A stretch of DNA of 64,000 nucleotides, taken from contig NZ_CP154260.1 in the NCBI RefSeq assembly GCF_039545795.1, forward strand, positions 6,205,001 to 6,269,000, given 5' to 3'. Positions within the stretch are counted from its first letter, which is position 1. Every line of letters begins with the position of its first letter. Of this stretch, positions 9,096 to 18,680 are shown one piece after another. The notes beneath the pieces were generated by a model. It was not told the origin of the DNA, made no database searches, and saw only the letters and a program-made list of their open reading frames with translations. The translations under genes were made by a program, and so were the position numbers. The stretch comes from Chitinophaga niabensis. Lineage in GTDB: Bacteria; Bacteroidota; Bacteroidia; Chitinophagales; Chitinophagaceae.

Positions 9096-9629
9096 ATGAA
9101 CGCGCTGCTGAATAAAGTGCTGCATACACCTGTAGAGACATACAATCCTGCTGATGTGATGGCTGTGGTGAATACACTGATCCCGTTGGGAAAAACAAAA
9201 GCACTGGAAGAGATGATCTCCGCTGTCATTCCGGCTAATACGTTGGATGTGGTAGGTGCTTTCTGGGTATTGAGGGTACTCTTTGAACTTCCTCCGGAAG
9301 AATTTTATCCTACGGTAAAAATTGGCCGGCCGGATATTCCTCCTCCGGAAGCGGCTTATATCATGCCACGATTCCCAATTGTGATCATCTGGGATATTCC
9401 TTTTCTTGTTGTTAAAGGTTATGATCTGAATGGTGTGCCGGAGCGGGTGGAAGGGCATATCAATTACTTCCGGGAATATGGGATCATCCGGCACCAGGAG
9501 TTGACGCTGCCAAAATCATCCACGGGTATTGAAGCGGAATTTCTCACACTGTGGGAATCTGCATATGGTGATGCGTATCTCCGGGAGGGAACGAGTACTT
9601 TTAAAGAACAATTGAATAAAGTGTTTTAA
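9096..9629 (+). CDS. Hypothetical protein, 177 residues
   Basis: I place the start at the ATG at 9096 (MNALLNKVLHTPVE), 10 bases after the preceding stop; upstream in-frame starts would overlap the previous gene. The protein is soluble, with alternating helices (DVMAVVNTLIPLGKTKALEEMI) and a proline-rich centre (GRPDIPPPEAAYIMPRFPIV). I do not recognise a family. Pairing with the DUF6941-like gene suggests a joint role. A strong terminator follows 4 bases after the stop. Confidence 0.65.
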   Translation: MNALLNKVLHTPVETYNPADVMAVVNTLIPLGKTKALEEMISAVIPANTLDVVGAFWVLRVLFELPPEEFYPTVKIGRPDIPPPEAAYIMPRFPIVIIWDIPFLVVKGYDLNGVPERVEGHINYFREYGIIRHQELTLPKSSTGIEAEFLTLWESAYGDAYLREGTSTFKEQLNKVF

Positions 9630-9632
9630 TAG

Positions 9633-9662
9633 AAAGGGGCCGATTTGCATCGGCCCCTTTTA
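9633..9662. terminator. Bidirectional terminator between converging transcripts
   Basis: AAGGGGCCGA and TCGGCCCCTT (within 9633-9660) form a perfect long stem around a short TTTGCA loop, flanked by A's on one side and T's on the other. It lies between a plus-strand gene (stop 9629) and the SusD gene stop (9667) and can serve both. Confidence 0.85.
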
Positions 9663-9666
9663 CGTA

Positions 9667-11154
9667 TTACTTGGCTAGTGGATTGTTCTGCAATTCCAGG
9701 TCAGGTAAGGCAAACAGGAATCTCGTAGGAACGGGTTTCCTTGCTGGTGTTGGTATCGCTGCCCTTGCTGCTCCTATGACCGCAGTGGCTCTTCCGGTAC
9801 GCACCAGGTCAAACCAACGTTTGAATTCCCCGATAAATTCGTATCCTCTTTCGCGGAACACCATGTCGTCAAAGGCTGCCTGTGTTAGTCCGGCTGGCAG
9901 GTCTGCTACTGCGCTCGGGGTTGTCATGCTTATACCGAAAGCCCTTCTTCTCAAAGTATTAACGGCAGCATAAGCATTGGCAGGGCCATTGAGTTTATTC
10001 TCTGCTTCTGCGTAGATCAGCAACACATCTGCGTAACGCCAGAAATACAGATCATTTCCATTACCGGTATCGATTGGTGCGTTGGGGTCTCTGTATTTAC
10101 CCATGCGCATGTCGTAGATACCCGGTTCTACTTCTGCGGCTGTTACTACGCCGTTGATGAGATAACTATTGTAAACACTTAGTTTTTTGCGGAGGTCGTT
10201 ATTATCCCAATCCCTGATCAAAGGGGCTTGCGACATAATACCTCCAAATTTATTTCCGCTCACGGAAAAGCCCGCAGCCTTTGCTTTTGAGTCCGCCCAA
10301 TATGACGCCATAAAGTTTCCTCTTTCCTGTACCTGTGAAAACTTCAGGGAAAAGATATCTTCTTTATTGGTGGCAAGTGTGGGAGAATACACCGTGGTTA
10401 ATGATGGTTCGATATCATAACCGTAGGTGGCTTTGTTATCTATTATTTCTTTTGCTTTATCGCGCGCATTCTGATAATCGCCCTTTGTAAGATAAACATC
10501 TGCCAGCGCAGCTTTTGCGGCACCGGATGTAGCCCTTCCTGCCTTAGATTCCGCCACGGTTGCCGGTAGAGCTGCTTCTGCGGCCTTCAGGTCTGTGATG
10601 ATCTGATCATAAATAGCTGTGGTTTCTGATAAAGCCAATGCTACATCGCTTGAGTTAAGAATGGGTTTTAAGCGTAAAGGCACTTTACCCCATACCCGCA
10701 CGGCAAAATAATAACATACGGCCCTTACGAAATAGGCTTCTGCGTATGCGGTCTTTTTCAGGTTTTCCGCCAAGGTGGTGTTAGCATCCAGGTTGGCGAT
10801 CAGGAGGTTGGCCCTTCCGATAGCTTCGTATAAAGTGACCCATGGCTGGCTCATGCTGTTTGGTGCATTCATTACGTTATTATAATTGCTCCAGTTCAGT
10901 TGAACAGAACCTCCGTCCGCATATTCTGCCATGAGCTCAAAACCCAGGCCTACTGTGGATTCCCACAAACGGCCACGGCTTCTGGTCATGGGTTCATACA
11001 CGCCAATGATGGTTTGTTCCAGCAGGATGGGGTCCAGATCGCCAAGTGCGATGGTGGCTTTTGGTTTTTCTTCCAACAGCTTATCGCAGGCAGAATTGCT
11101 GAGCATAATAAATGCAAGCGTAGCTATGATGGTATAAATATTTGATCGTTTCAT
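9667..11154 (-). CDS. SusD/RagB family surface lipoprotein
   Basis: 495 residues. A lipoprotein signal peptide with lipobox LSNSAC (Cys about 23) anchors it to the outer membrane. The alpha-helical tetratricopeptide-type scaffold of SusD is evident (AYFVRAVCYYFAVRVWG, SGAAKAALADVYLTKGDYQNAR). The C-terminal SusD block includes DVLLIYAEAENKLNG, LRRRAFG and FRERGYEFIGEFKRWFDLVRTG. It binds a glycan or other oligomer and delivers it to the SusC channel encoded 10 bases upstream. No glycosidase is encoded nearby, so the ligand cannot be deduced. Confidence 0.95.
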   Translation of the reverse strand: MKRSNIYTIIATLAFIMLSNSACDKLLEEKPKATIALGDLDPILLEQTIIGVYEPMTRSRGRLWESTVGLGFELMAEYADGGSVQLNWSNYNNVMNAPNSMSQPWVTLYEAIGRANLLIANLDANTTLAENLKKTAYAEAYFVRAVCYYFAVRVWGKVPLRLKPILNSSDVALALSETTAIYDQIITDLKAAEAALPATVAESKAGRATSGAAKAALADVYLTKGDYQNARDKAKEIIDNKATYGYDIEPSLTTVYSPTLATNKEDIFSLKFSQVQERGNFMASYWADSKAKAAGFSVSGNKFGGIMSQAPLIRDWDNNDLRKKLSVYNSYLINGVVTAAEVEPGIYDMRMGKYRDPNAPIDTGNGNDLYFWRYADVLLIYAEAENKLNGPANAYAAVNTLRRRAFGISMTTPSAVADLPAGLTQAAFDDMVFRERGYEFIGEFKRWFDLVRTGRATAVIGAARAAIPTPARKPVPTRFLFALPDLELQNNPLAK

Positions 11155-11164
11155 AAAGTAAGAA

Positions 11165-14100
11165 TTAAAAAGTAATGCTAAATCCTAAGGTCACGGTTTT
11201 TGCTGCAGGATAAGATCCCAGGTCAACTCCCTGCCTGCGGTCGTTCCCATTAAATGTATTCACTTCCGGGTCGAAGCCTGAATAGTTGGTAAAGGTGATC
11301 AGGTTTTGTCCGCTCGCGTATACATTCAGGTTTTTAACGGTTTTGCTGTTACCCAGGTTGAAGCTATAATCCAGTCTTATGTTCCTCATGCGGAAGAATG
11401 ATCCGTCTTCCATATAACGGGAAGAACGGAAGTGCTGATTGCTGGCAGCAAGACTTGGTTTCGGATAATATTCCTTAGCTGCTTTCATCTTGTTGTATTG
11501 TTGTACAACGTTTGGACCCGCTAGTTCAAACAAGGCGAAATTGTTAATCTTTGATCCGCTTACACCAGCCCATACGGAAGTGAGTGTGAGTTTTTTATAG
11601 CGGATGGTGGGATTGATACCATAATACAGATCAGGGTAGGGGCTTCCGAGGATCTGGTTATCCAATGCATTGATAACATCCAGACCATTTTGATCTTTAT
11701 CTCCATTCACATTCAGGTGAATGGGTACCCCGTCCTTATCCAGGCCCAGGAATTGGGGGCCAAGGAAAGCAGAGAGCGGTACACCTACACGGATAATACT
11801 GTTTGAGCCGGATGCATCATTACCGCCGGATATGGTTGGAATATCCTTACCATCCTTGGTTTTGGTAACCTTGTTCTTATTCTGGGAAAGGTTCACGTCC
11901 ACGGAGAATCCCCAGTCTGAAGTATTCACAATGTTGGCGCCCAGCGTAAGTTCCCATCCCTTGTTCTGTACTTCTCCCACATTATCCAGGATCTGACCAG
12001 CCCCGGAACCAATACCGGCACCTACTCCGGCGGATGGTGGTAATTGTACCAACGCCAGGAGATCTGTGGTTGTTTTAACATAGTAATCGAAAGTGAGACG
12101 GAATTTTTCATTTAAGAAGCCTGCATCCAAACCGATGTTTGTCTGAGAAGTAGTTTCCCATTTCAGATTAGGGTTAGGGAAAGTAGGCGCAAGCCCAACC
12201 GCCTGGCCAGTTCCAGCTCCCTGACCTGTGTTCACTGTTCTGCCTAATAATAAAGACTGGTAAGGTTTGATAGCAGGGTTACCTGCCTGGCCCCAGCTGG
12301 CCCTTAGTTTTAAATTAGACAGCCATTGGCTTTCTTTCAGGAAGTCTTCTTCTGAAACACGCCACGCTGCTGAAACAGAAGGGAACACGCCATATTTATT
12401 GTTCTCTGCAAATACAGAGGCGCCATCTCTTCTGATGCTGGCAGCGAGCAGGTATTTATTTTTCAGGGTCAGCCTTACTCTTGCAAAACCTGATATGATG
12501 GTGTTTTCCGTTACATCTGTTAGCGGTTTGCTCACCGTGTTGGCAGAATTGAAATTATAATTCTTCAGCGCATCGCTACCAAAACCGGAAGCGGCAAGAT
12601 CTACTGTATTTAAACGGTCCTTTTGGAAAGATACCCCGGCAATGGCTTCCAGGTAAGTATCCTGTGAGAAGTCGTATTTATATTCCAGGAAGTCTTCTGC
12701 GAGTACGGATGTTTTATCATAGAGCCCCAGCTCTGCGGAGCCGATGGCATTTCCTAAACGGGGAAGCAGTCTTGGAAAATAAAGGTCTCTGCGGATATGA
12801 TAAAAGTCGGCAGAAACGCGGGTGGTATTGGAGAGGCCCTTTATGATCTGGGCTTTGAAATCAAGGCCGCCCTGTATACGGGTGGTGGTATTTCTATCCA
12901 GCACTTCTTTTGCAACGGCTACCGGGTTTTCCACATCAATACCATTAAAACTGAAGGGCGATGTATCTGTATAAGTTCCATCAGGATTATATACCCCTAC
13001 TGTTGTGATGGAGCGGAGGATGGAGCCTACACCCGATTTACCGAAGTTGCGGATATTGTCTCCCACAGAAGGAGAGAATCCGTCCTGTATAGCGCGGGAG
13101 GCCATAATGCGGGATTGTACGCTAAAGCGTTCACTTATTTTACTGTCCACATTAACTCTAACGGATGCACGTTTATACCCGCTGTTCATTACAATACCTT
13201 GTTGGTTCGTATAACCGGCAGAAATAAAATACCGGTTCCTTTCCGTACCGCCGCCGATGCTTAAACTGCTGTTGGATAAAGCGGCTGTGCGGAACACTTC
13301 ATCCTGCCAGTCTGTATTAATGGCTGCAGAAGCATTGGCGAGATCAGTGGGAACAGGCAGACCTGTATTATTGTAAAAGGCTTTGGAATAATCGATGTAT
13401 TCCTGGCTGTTCATCATTTCAAGTTTCTTGCGGATCTTTTGAAAACCGAGAGAACTTTCGAACGTGACCCTGGGCTGGCCAACCTTACCAGATTTGGTGG
13501 TCACCATCACTACGCCGTTTGCAGCCCTTGATCCATAAATGGCCGTGGCAGCAGCATCCTTCAATACTTCTATGGATTCAATATCCGAAGGGTTGATAGT
13601 GGATAATCCGTTAGCACCACGCACATCATCATTGAATTGGGGGAGACCATCAATTACATACAATGGTTCATTTCCGCCGGCGATAGAGGAAACACCCCTG
13701 ATACGGATACTGATGCCGGCACCAGGCTGGCCGGAAGTTTGTTGCACCTGTACACCTGCCATCCTTCCCTGGATAGCCTGTTCAATACTTACGGCAGGGA
13801 TCTCCTTGAGCTTATCCGCTTTGAGGGAAGTAACCGAACCGGTGAGGTCTGTTTTCTTAACAGCACCATACCCTACAACAACTACATCGCTGAGGTTCCG
13901 GGTATCGTCTTTCAATTCAACATCTAAAGGCACACCTGTTGTGGCGGCTACTTCTTTGGGCTCAAAGCCAATGGAGGAAAAAACCAGGGTGACCCTATCG
14001 TCTCCCGAGGCCGTTAGTACAAAGGAACCGTCTTCCGTTGTGGCTGTGGCAATTTTTGTGTTTTTGATCTGGACGGTAACCCCGGGGATGGGGCCTTTTT

Positions 14101-14200
14101 CCGGAGATGTTACTTTACCTGAGAATCGCTTGGTCTGTGAAAAGACGGATAGGCTTGAAAGCAAAGCTAATGTCACAAACAAGACTTTGTTTCTGTACAT
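11165..14200 (-). CDS. SusC/RagA family TonB-linked outer membrane transporter
   Basis: 1011 residues. Signal peptide (MYRNKVLFVTLALLSS, ending FSQ), then a carboxypeptidase-D-like beta-sandwich (about 25-105; GKVTSPEKGPIPGVTVQI, FSSIGFE). Next come the TonB-box/plug (VVVGYG, RMAGVQVQ, IRIRGVSS, PLYVIDGLP) and a 22-strand barrel ending in phenylalanine (LGFSITF). No STN domain for anti-sigma signalling is present, so control is more likely through the LacI gene next door than through an ECF sigma. It forms a unit with SusD for energised uptake of an oligosaccharide-like ligand. A palindromic candidate operator lies 86 bases before the start. Confidence 0.96.
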   Translation of the reverse strand: MYRNKVLFVTLALLSSLSVFSQTKRFSGKVTSPEKGPIPGVTVQIKNTKIATATTEDGSFVLTASGDDRVTLVFSSIGFEPKEVAATTGVPLDVELKDDTRNLSDVVVVGYGAVKKTDLTGSVTSLKADKLKEIPAVSIEQAIQGRMAGVQVQQTSGQPGAGISIRIRGVSSIAGGNEPLYVIDGLPQFNDDVRGANGLSTINPSDIESIEVLKDAAATAIYGSRAANGVVMVTTKSGKVGQPRVTFESSLGFQKIRKKLEMMNSQEYIDYSKAFYNNTGLPVPTDLANASAAINTDWQDEVFRTAALSNSSLSIGGGTERNRYFISAGYTNQQGIVMNSGYKRASVRVNVDSKISERFSVQSRIMASRAIQDGFSPSVGDNIRNFGKSGVGSILRSITTVGVYNPDGTYTDTSPFSFNGIDVENPVAVAKEVLDRNTTTRIQGGLDFKAQIIKGLSNTTRVSADFYHIRRDLYFPRLLPRLGNAIGSAELGLYDKTSVLAEDFLEYKYDFSQDTYLEAIAGVSFQKDRLNTVDLAASGFGSDALKNYNFNSANTVSKPLTDVTENTIISGFARVRLTLKNKYLLAASIRRDGASVFAENNKYGVFPSVSAAWRVSEEDFLKESQWLSNLKLRASWGQAGNPAIKPYQSLLLGRTVNTGQGAGTGQAVGLAPTFPNPNLKWETTSQTNIGLDAGFLNEKFRLTFDYYVKTTTDLLALVQLPPSAGVGAGIGSGAGQILDNVGEVQNKGWELTLGANIVNTSDWGFSVDVNLSQNKNKVTKTKDGKDIPTISGGNDASGSNSIIRVGVPLSAFLGPQFLGLDKDGVPIHLNVNGDKDQNGLDVINALDNQILGSPYPDLYYGINPTIRYKKLTLTSVWAGVSGSKINNFALFELAGPNVVQQYNKMKAAKEYYPKPSLAASNQHFRSSRYMEDGSFFRMRNIRLDYSFNLGNSKTVKNLNVYASGQNLITFTNYSGFDPEVNTFNGNDRRQGVDLGSYPAAKTVTLGFSITF

Positions 14201-14283
14201 ACATTTTCATTTAAGTGGAATCAATAATCGAATAACGGGAATCTAGTGCTGTTGGTTAAAATGTCCTTCCTTTTGGTTGCTGA

Positions 14284-14298
14284 AACAATCGATTGCAA
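14284..14298. promoter_or_regulatory. Candidate LacI-family operator upstream of susC
   Basis: AACAATCGATTGCAA contains the perfect 10-base palindrome CAATCGATTG (14286-14295) with the central CG typical of LacI/PurR/CcpA-type operators. It lies in the 214-base gap between the regulator gene and susC. Binding by the neighbouring LacI protein is inference. Confidence 0.5.
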
Positions 14299-14414
14299 TA
14301 GTTAGATCTTCTACATTTAAGCTACTATTTTTATTTCAAATAAGCGCTGTTTATTTCTTAGAAACTTGTCTAATAACATGTAATTGGTACGTGTTTTATT
14401 TACACATTGGTTGC

Positions 14415-15431
14415 TTAGATCTTCAAGCTGCTGGCCCTTATATCGAGGGTGGTATTCAATTGGATGGTTTTGTAAGCTACCGGAGCAGAAGGATCTTCTA
14501 TCTGCTCTATCAACAGTTCGGCTGAGATCTGTCCTATTTCAAAAGTCGGTTGCCGGATAGAAGTAAGGGCGGGAGCCAGGTAGGGGCTTACCGGATTATC
14601 TGAGAACCCGGCTAAAGCCACATCTTCCGGAATGCGTAACCCTAATTCTCCCAAAACTTTCAGGCAGCTGATGGCTAATCTTTCTACAGAAAAGAATAAA
14701 GCATTTGGTTTGATGTTTCCGGAGAAAAGGTGACGGATGGCGGCGTCCATCGCTGTTGTATTAAAATCACAATGCACCATCCATTCTTTACGCAGGGGGA
14801 TGTCATATTTCTTCAATGCTTCTTTATACCCGTTCAACCTATTCTCTGTGATGGATAACCATGGCGCCATGGAAATAATCGCAACATCTCTGAAACCCTG
14901 TTGGATCAAATGTTCCACACCCTGAAAAGCACCTATCTTATCATCTACCACTACTTTATGTGCGGGAATCCCTTCATGGATGCGATCGAACATTACCATG
15001 GGGGCATTCATTTCTTCAAGATGATCAAACTGGCGGGTTTCCCCGGATACAGAAATGATCAGTCCATCCATCCGGCGGGATTCCAGTAAATGCACACTGG
15101 CCACTTCCCGCTCATAGGCTTCATGGCTTTGGAAGATCATCACATGATAACCTCTTTTGTATGCGATATCCTCTATTCCTGCTATGGTAGCGGAACAGAA
15201 GGTGTTTGCAATTTCCGGGACGATCACACCGATGATCTTACTGCGTTTTTCTTTTAAAGAGAGAGCAATGGGATTGGGGCTATAGTGCAGTTCTTCCGCC
15301 ACCTGCCGAACGAGTAAACGCGTTTCCGGTTTGATGTCCTTGCTATCACGCAAGGCCCTCGAAACGGTGGAAGGCGATAACTTCAGCTGTTGAGCAATAT
15401 CCTTGATGGTTACAGAATGCGGTTTATTCAT
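14415..15431 (-). CDS. LacI family transcriptional regulator
   Basis: 338 residues from the ATG at 15431; a TTG 12 bases earlier is the only alternative. The N-terminal helix-turn-helix (VTIKDIAQQLKLSPSTVSRAL, about 7-27) and hinge helix (SPNPIALSLKEKRS) are classical. A periplasmic-binding-protein-like sensor domain follows (IGVIVPEIANTF, DGLIISVSGE, LALAGFSDNPVSPYL), expected to bind a sugar or sugar phosphate. It sits between susCD and the divergent oxidoreductase operon and probably controls both; candidate operators lie on each side at 14284 and 15528. Confidence 0.94.
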   Translation of the reverse strand: MNKPHSVTIKDIAQQLKLSPSTVSRALRDSKDIKPETRLLVRQVAEELHYSPNPIALSLKEKRSKIIGVIVPEIANTFCSATIAGIEDIAYKRGYHVMIFQSHEAYEREVASVHLLESRRMDGLIISVSGETRQFDHLEEMNAPMVMFDRIHEGIPAHKVVVDDKIGAFQGVEHLIQQGFRDVAIISMAPWLSITENRLNGYKEALKKYDIPLRKEWMVHCDFNTTAMDAAIRHLFSGNIKPNALFFSVERLAISCLKVLGELGLRIPEDVALAGFSDNPVSPYLAPALTSIRQPTFEIGQISAELLIEQIEDPSAPVAYKTIQLNTTLDIRASSLKI

Positions 15432-15527
15432 GTGTTTTGCCAATTCTCTAATAAAGCCCCATTTTTGGGGGGCGCTTATAACTGTATCGTAAATTTTCCC
15501 TGAATTAAATGTAATATATTTAATGCA

Positions 15528-15545
15528 AACGTTACCGGTATCGTT
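15528..15545. promoter_or_regulatory. Candidate LacI-family operator in the divergent promoter region
   Basis: AACGTTACCGGTATCGTT is an 18-base inverted repeat with only one mismatched pair, centred on CCGG. It lies 97 bases before the LacI start and 112 bases before the ThuA start, a position suited to autoregulation and control of the operon. It differs in core from the 14284 site. Confidence 0.5.
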
Positions 15546-15656
15546 GTAGGTGTTTTGTAAGGAACGGAAATTTCCCCTGATCTTGTATTACAACACGTAT
15601 ATAGCTACTTTTAGTGGGTGCTTCTAAATTCCACATTAAATTTTCAATTATTTCTT

Positions 15657-16508
15657 ATGATGAGCTATCGCTTTTCCAGACTGCTGGTGTATCTTTTCCT
15701 GTTCTCGTGTCTGGCTTGTAAAACTACCGGCAAAATGGAAAGCAGCCAGGTGAACTGGAAAAACATCCAGGTACTGGTGTATACAAAGAACGGCAAGGGT
15801 TATGTACATGACAATATTCCGAATGCGGTAGCGGCATTTCAGAAAATGGGGAAGGAGCATGGGTTTACAGTGGATGTATCTGATGATCCGAAAGTTTTTA
15901 CTGACGATAACCTGCATAAATACGCAGCGCTGATCTTTACGAGCACAAACAATGAAGTGTTTGATACAGAACAGCAGAAAGTTGCCTTCATGCGGTATAT
16001 TCAATCCGGCGGCGGATTTATGGGTGTTCACTCAGCCATTGGTACAGAACGCAGCTGGACCTGGTTTAAACAATTACTGGGTGGAACTTTCCTCTGGCAT
16101 GCGCGGTCCCAGTCGTTCAAGGTGAATGTGATAGATGCTTCGCATCCATCCGTAAAAGATGTGCCGAAAGTATGGACGCGGTTTGACGAATGTTATTTTT
16201 CAAAGGAACTGTATCCGGGCATAAAGGTGGTAATGGCACATGATGTATCCAGCCTGAACCCTAACCAGGATACCCTGATCAAAAAGAGCATGGGTTCTTA
16301 CGGGAACCTTTACCCGGCAGTATGGTACCAGGATTTTGATGGCGGGCATGTTTGGTTCACGGCTTTGGGGCATCATAAAGAAGATTATGAAAAAGCGGAT
16401 CTTGTGAACCATCTTTACCAGGGACTTCATTGGCTGGTTGGACAAACAAGGGTGAGAGACCTTTCCAAAGCCTATGCTACCAGTCCACAGACACCGGTTC
16501 GTTATTAA
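15657..16508 (+). CDS. ThuA-domain lipoprotein
   Basis: About 283 residues; ATGs at 15657 and 15660 are both possible. Signal peptide with lipobox LFSCLAC, so an exported lipoprotein. The ThuA fold (a class I glutamine-amidotransferase-like alpha/beta domain) spans most of the rest: VLVYTKNGKGYVHDN, then GGGFMGVHSA (about 120-130), TWFKQLLGGTF, and WYQDFDGGHVWFTALGHH. ThuA proteins occur in sugar loci and some are linked to keto-sugar turnover, but the chemistry is unsettled. First gene of a four-gene operon; the next starts 15 bases after its stop. Confidence 0.9.
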   Translation: MMSYRFSRLLVYLFLFSCLACKTTGKMESSQVNWKNIQVLVYTKNGKGYVHDNIPNAVAAFQKMGKEHGFTVDVSDDPKVFTDDNLHKYAALIFTSTNNEVFDTEQQKVAFMRYIQSGGGFMGVHSAIGTERSWTWFKQLLGGTFLWHARSQSFKVNVIDASHPSVKDVPKVWTRFDECYFSKELYPGIKVVMAHDVSSLNPNQDTLIKKSMGSYGNLYPAVWYQDFDGGHVWFTALGHHKEDYEKADLVNHLYQGLHWLVGQTRVRDLSKAYATSPQTPVRY

Positions 16509-16523
16509 TAAATTTATAGATTG

Positions 16524-17888
16524 ATGAAATATTCCTACATCCTGGCTTTAGGCTTGTTTACAGTAGCCTGCAATCAGCCAACGGCAAACGACAAAACCGA
16601 TATGGTACAGCTGATCACTTTGGACCCCGGGCATTTTCATGCGGCCCTTGTGCAAAAGTCCATGTATCCGGGTATTGACAGTGTGGTAAATGTTTATGCG
16701 CCTGATGGTGCAGAACTGAATGCACACCTTGCACTGATTGATTCTTATAATGCAAGGTCTGAAAATCCTACACATTGGAAAGAGGTGGTGTATAAAGGAC
16801 CGGACTTCCTGGAGAAAATGCTGGCAGAGAAAAAAGGCAATGTGGTGATCCTGGCGGGAAACAATAAATTGAAAACATCTTATATCAACAAGTCTATCGC
16901 CGCAGGATTAAATGTACTGGGAGATAAACCCATGGCCATTTCCGAAGCGGATTTCCAGTTGCTGGAAAAGACCTTTGCGGATGCGGATGAAAAAAAGGTA
17001 TTGCTGTATGATATTATGACGGAGCGTTCCGAGATCACCAATATCCTGCAAAAAGAACTGGCTCATCAGCCGGCTGTTTTTGGTGAGCTGGAAAAAGGTT
17101 CTGTGGAAAAACCAGCTATTGAAATTGAAAGTATCCATCACTTTTATAAATACGTTTCCGGCAAGATCTTAAGAAGGCCATCCTGGTTCTTTGATCCTGC
17201 ACAACAGGGAGACGCCATCGTAGATGTGAACACACACCTGGTGGATATTGTACAATGGATGGCTTTTGATACCACCATCATTGATTACAAAAAAGATATC
17301 GAAGTACAACAGGCTGAAAAATGGCCTACTCCTTTAAAACAATCTGAGTTCACTGCCATCACCGGTGCCGAAGTGATCCCGGATAACCTGAAACCATTTG
17401 TGGTACAGGATTCTATTATCAACGTTCCCGCCAATGGTGCTATCCATTATGCGATCAATGGTGTGAATGCAAAAGTTACTGCGCTTTGGAACTACCAGGC
17501 TCCGGAAGGCGGGGGAGATAGTCATTATGCTTTGGTGCGTGGTACAAAAGCAAATCTGGTGATCCGCCAGGGCAAAGAGGAAAATTGGAAACCGGAGTTA
17601 TATATAGAGCCGCTGGAGAATGATGAAAAGTTTGCGCAGGACCTTCAGGCAACAATACAATCGTTACAGCAAAAGTATCCCGGCATCGGTGTGGAGAAAA
17701 AAGAAACAAACTGGAAGATCACTATTCCTGATAATCTCAAGACAGGCCATGAAGCACATTTCGCAGATGTAATGCAGCGTTATCTGCAATTCCTGAAAAA
17801 TGGTAAAGTACCAGAATGGGAAGTACGCAACATGATCGCTAAATATTACGTGACCACAAAAGGATTGGCAATCGCCAAGCAACAATAA
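16524..17888 (+). CDS. Gfo/Idh/MocA-type oxidoreductase lipoprotein (Oxidoreduct_C-like)
   Basis: 454 residues from the ATG at 16524. The N-terminus MKYSYILALGLFTVAC is a lipoprotein signal, so the mature protein starts at Cys16 outside the cytoplasm. A Rossmann-type half follows (VQLITLDPGHFHAALVQ, then VVILAGNNK and NVLGDKPMAI, the EKP-like lysine motif of the family) and a C-terminal alpha/beta half (DAIVDVNTHLVDIVQWM, EVRNMIAKYYV). The C-terminus resembles the Oxidoreduct_C variant (from memory). The classical GxGxxG nucleotide motif is replaced by LDPGHFHAA, so cofactor binding is uncertain. The SDR gene begins 6 bases downstream. Confidence 0.85.
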   Translation: MKYSYILALGLFTVACNQPTANDKTDMVQLITLDPGHFHAALVQKSMYPGIDSVVNVYAPDGAELNAHLALIDSYNARSENPTHWKEVVYKGPDFLEKMLAEKKGNVVILAGNNKLKTSYINKSIAAGLNVLGDKPMAISEADFQLLEKTFADADEKKVLLYDIMTERSEITNILQKELAHQPAVFGELEKGSVEKPAIEIESIHHFYKYVSGKILRRPSWFFDPAQQGDAIVDVNTHLVDIVQWMAFDTTIIDYKKDIEVQQAEKWPTPLKQSEFTAITGAEVIPDNLKPFVVQDSIINVPANGAIHYAINGVNAKVTALWNYQAPEGGGDSHYALVRGTKANLVIRQGKEENWKPELYIEPLENDEKFAQDLQATIQSLQQKYPGIGVEKKETNWKITIPDNLKTGHEAHFADVMQRYLQFLKNGKVPEWEVRNMIAKYYVTTKGLAIAKQQ

Positions 17889-17894
17889 GGTTAT

Positions 17895-18659
17895 ATGATC
17901 ACAAGCAGTGAATTTGAATTGTCCGGAAAACTGGCCTTGGTAACAGGTGGAGGCTCCGGACTAGGGCTTTCTATCGCTCAAAAATTCGTTACATATGGCG
18001 CCCGCGTAGTTATTGCAGGCCGCCGGGAAGATGTTTTGCAGGCTGCTGTGGCCAAGCTCGGCGCAAATGCAGCTTATAAAGTGTGTGATCTCTCACAGCT
18101 TTCCGGAATAGGAGCTTTGGTGGAAGGTGTGGAAAAGGATTTTGGCGAGATTGATATCCTGGTGAATAATGCGGGTATCAATCTGAAGAAAAATGTGCTG
18201 GAAGTGAGTGATGAGGATTTTGCTGAAGTGGTGCGCACGAATCAACTTGCCGTTTTTTCTCTCACGCGGGAAGTGGCTAAAAAAATGACGGACAGAAAAC
18301 GGGGCAACATTATTATGATCAGCTCCATGGCCTCGCAGTATGGTATTCCCAAGGTGATTGCGTATACAGCAGCAAAATCTGCGGTGGAAGGAATGACCAG
18401 GGCACTGGCAGTTGAATTGTCGCCGCTGGGGCTTCGTGTCAATTGTATTGCGCCGGGGTTTATAGAAACGGATATGTCTGCCAAAGCATTGAACAACGAC
18501 CCGGAAAGGAAAAACCGCGTACTAAGCAGAACACCTATGCAACATTTAGGCAAACCGGATGATATAGGACTGGCAGCTGTATTCCTTGCTTCCGACGCCG
18601 CGAAATATATCACCGGAGTAGTTCTGCCAGTTGATGGCGGAAATTCAATCGGATTCTAA
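17895..18659 (+). CDS. Short-chain dehydrogenase/reductase (sugar or gluconate dehydrogenase type)
   Basis: 254 residues, classical SDR. Nucleotide motif TGGGSGLG at 17-24, NNAG at 91-94, catalytic Ser143/144, Tyr157 and Lys161 (YTAAK), and the C-terminal glycine motif VLPVDGGNS. ARVVIAGRRE after the second strand suggests NADP(H) preference. No signal peptide, so cytoplasmic, unlike its operon partners. Gluconate-5-dehydrogenase or a 3-keto-sugar reductase are plausible; the sequence alone does not fix the substrate. Confidence 0.92.
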   Translation: MITSSEFELSGKLALVTGGGSGLGLSIAQKFVTYGARVVIAGRREDVLQAAVAKLGANAAYKVCDLSQLSGIGALVEGVEKDFGEIDILVNNAGINLKKNVLEVSDEDFAEVVRTNQLAVFSLTREVAKKMTDRKRGNIIMISSMASQYGIPKVIAYTAAKSAVEGMTRALAVELSPLGLRVNCIAPGFIETDMSAKALNNDPERKNRVLSRTPMQHLGKPDDIGLAAVFLASDAAKYITGVVLPVDGGNSIGF

Positions 18660-18680
18660 ATCGTCTAAATATAATTCCAC

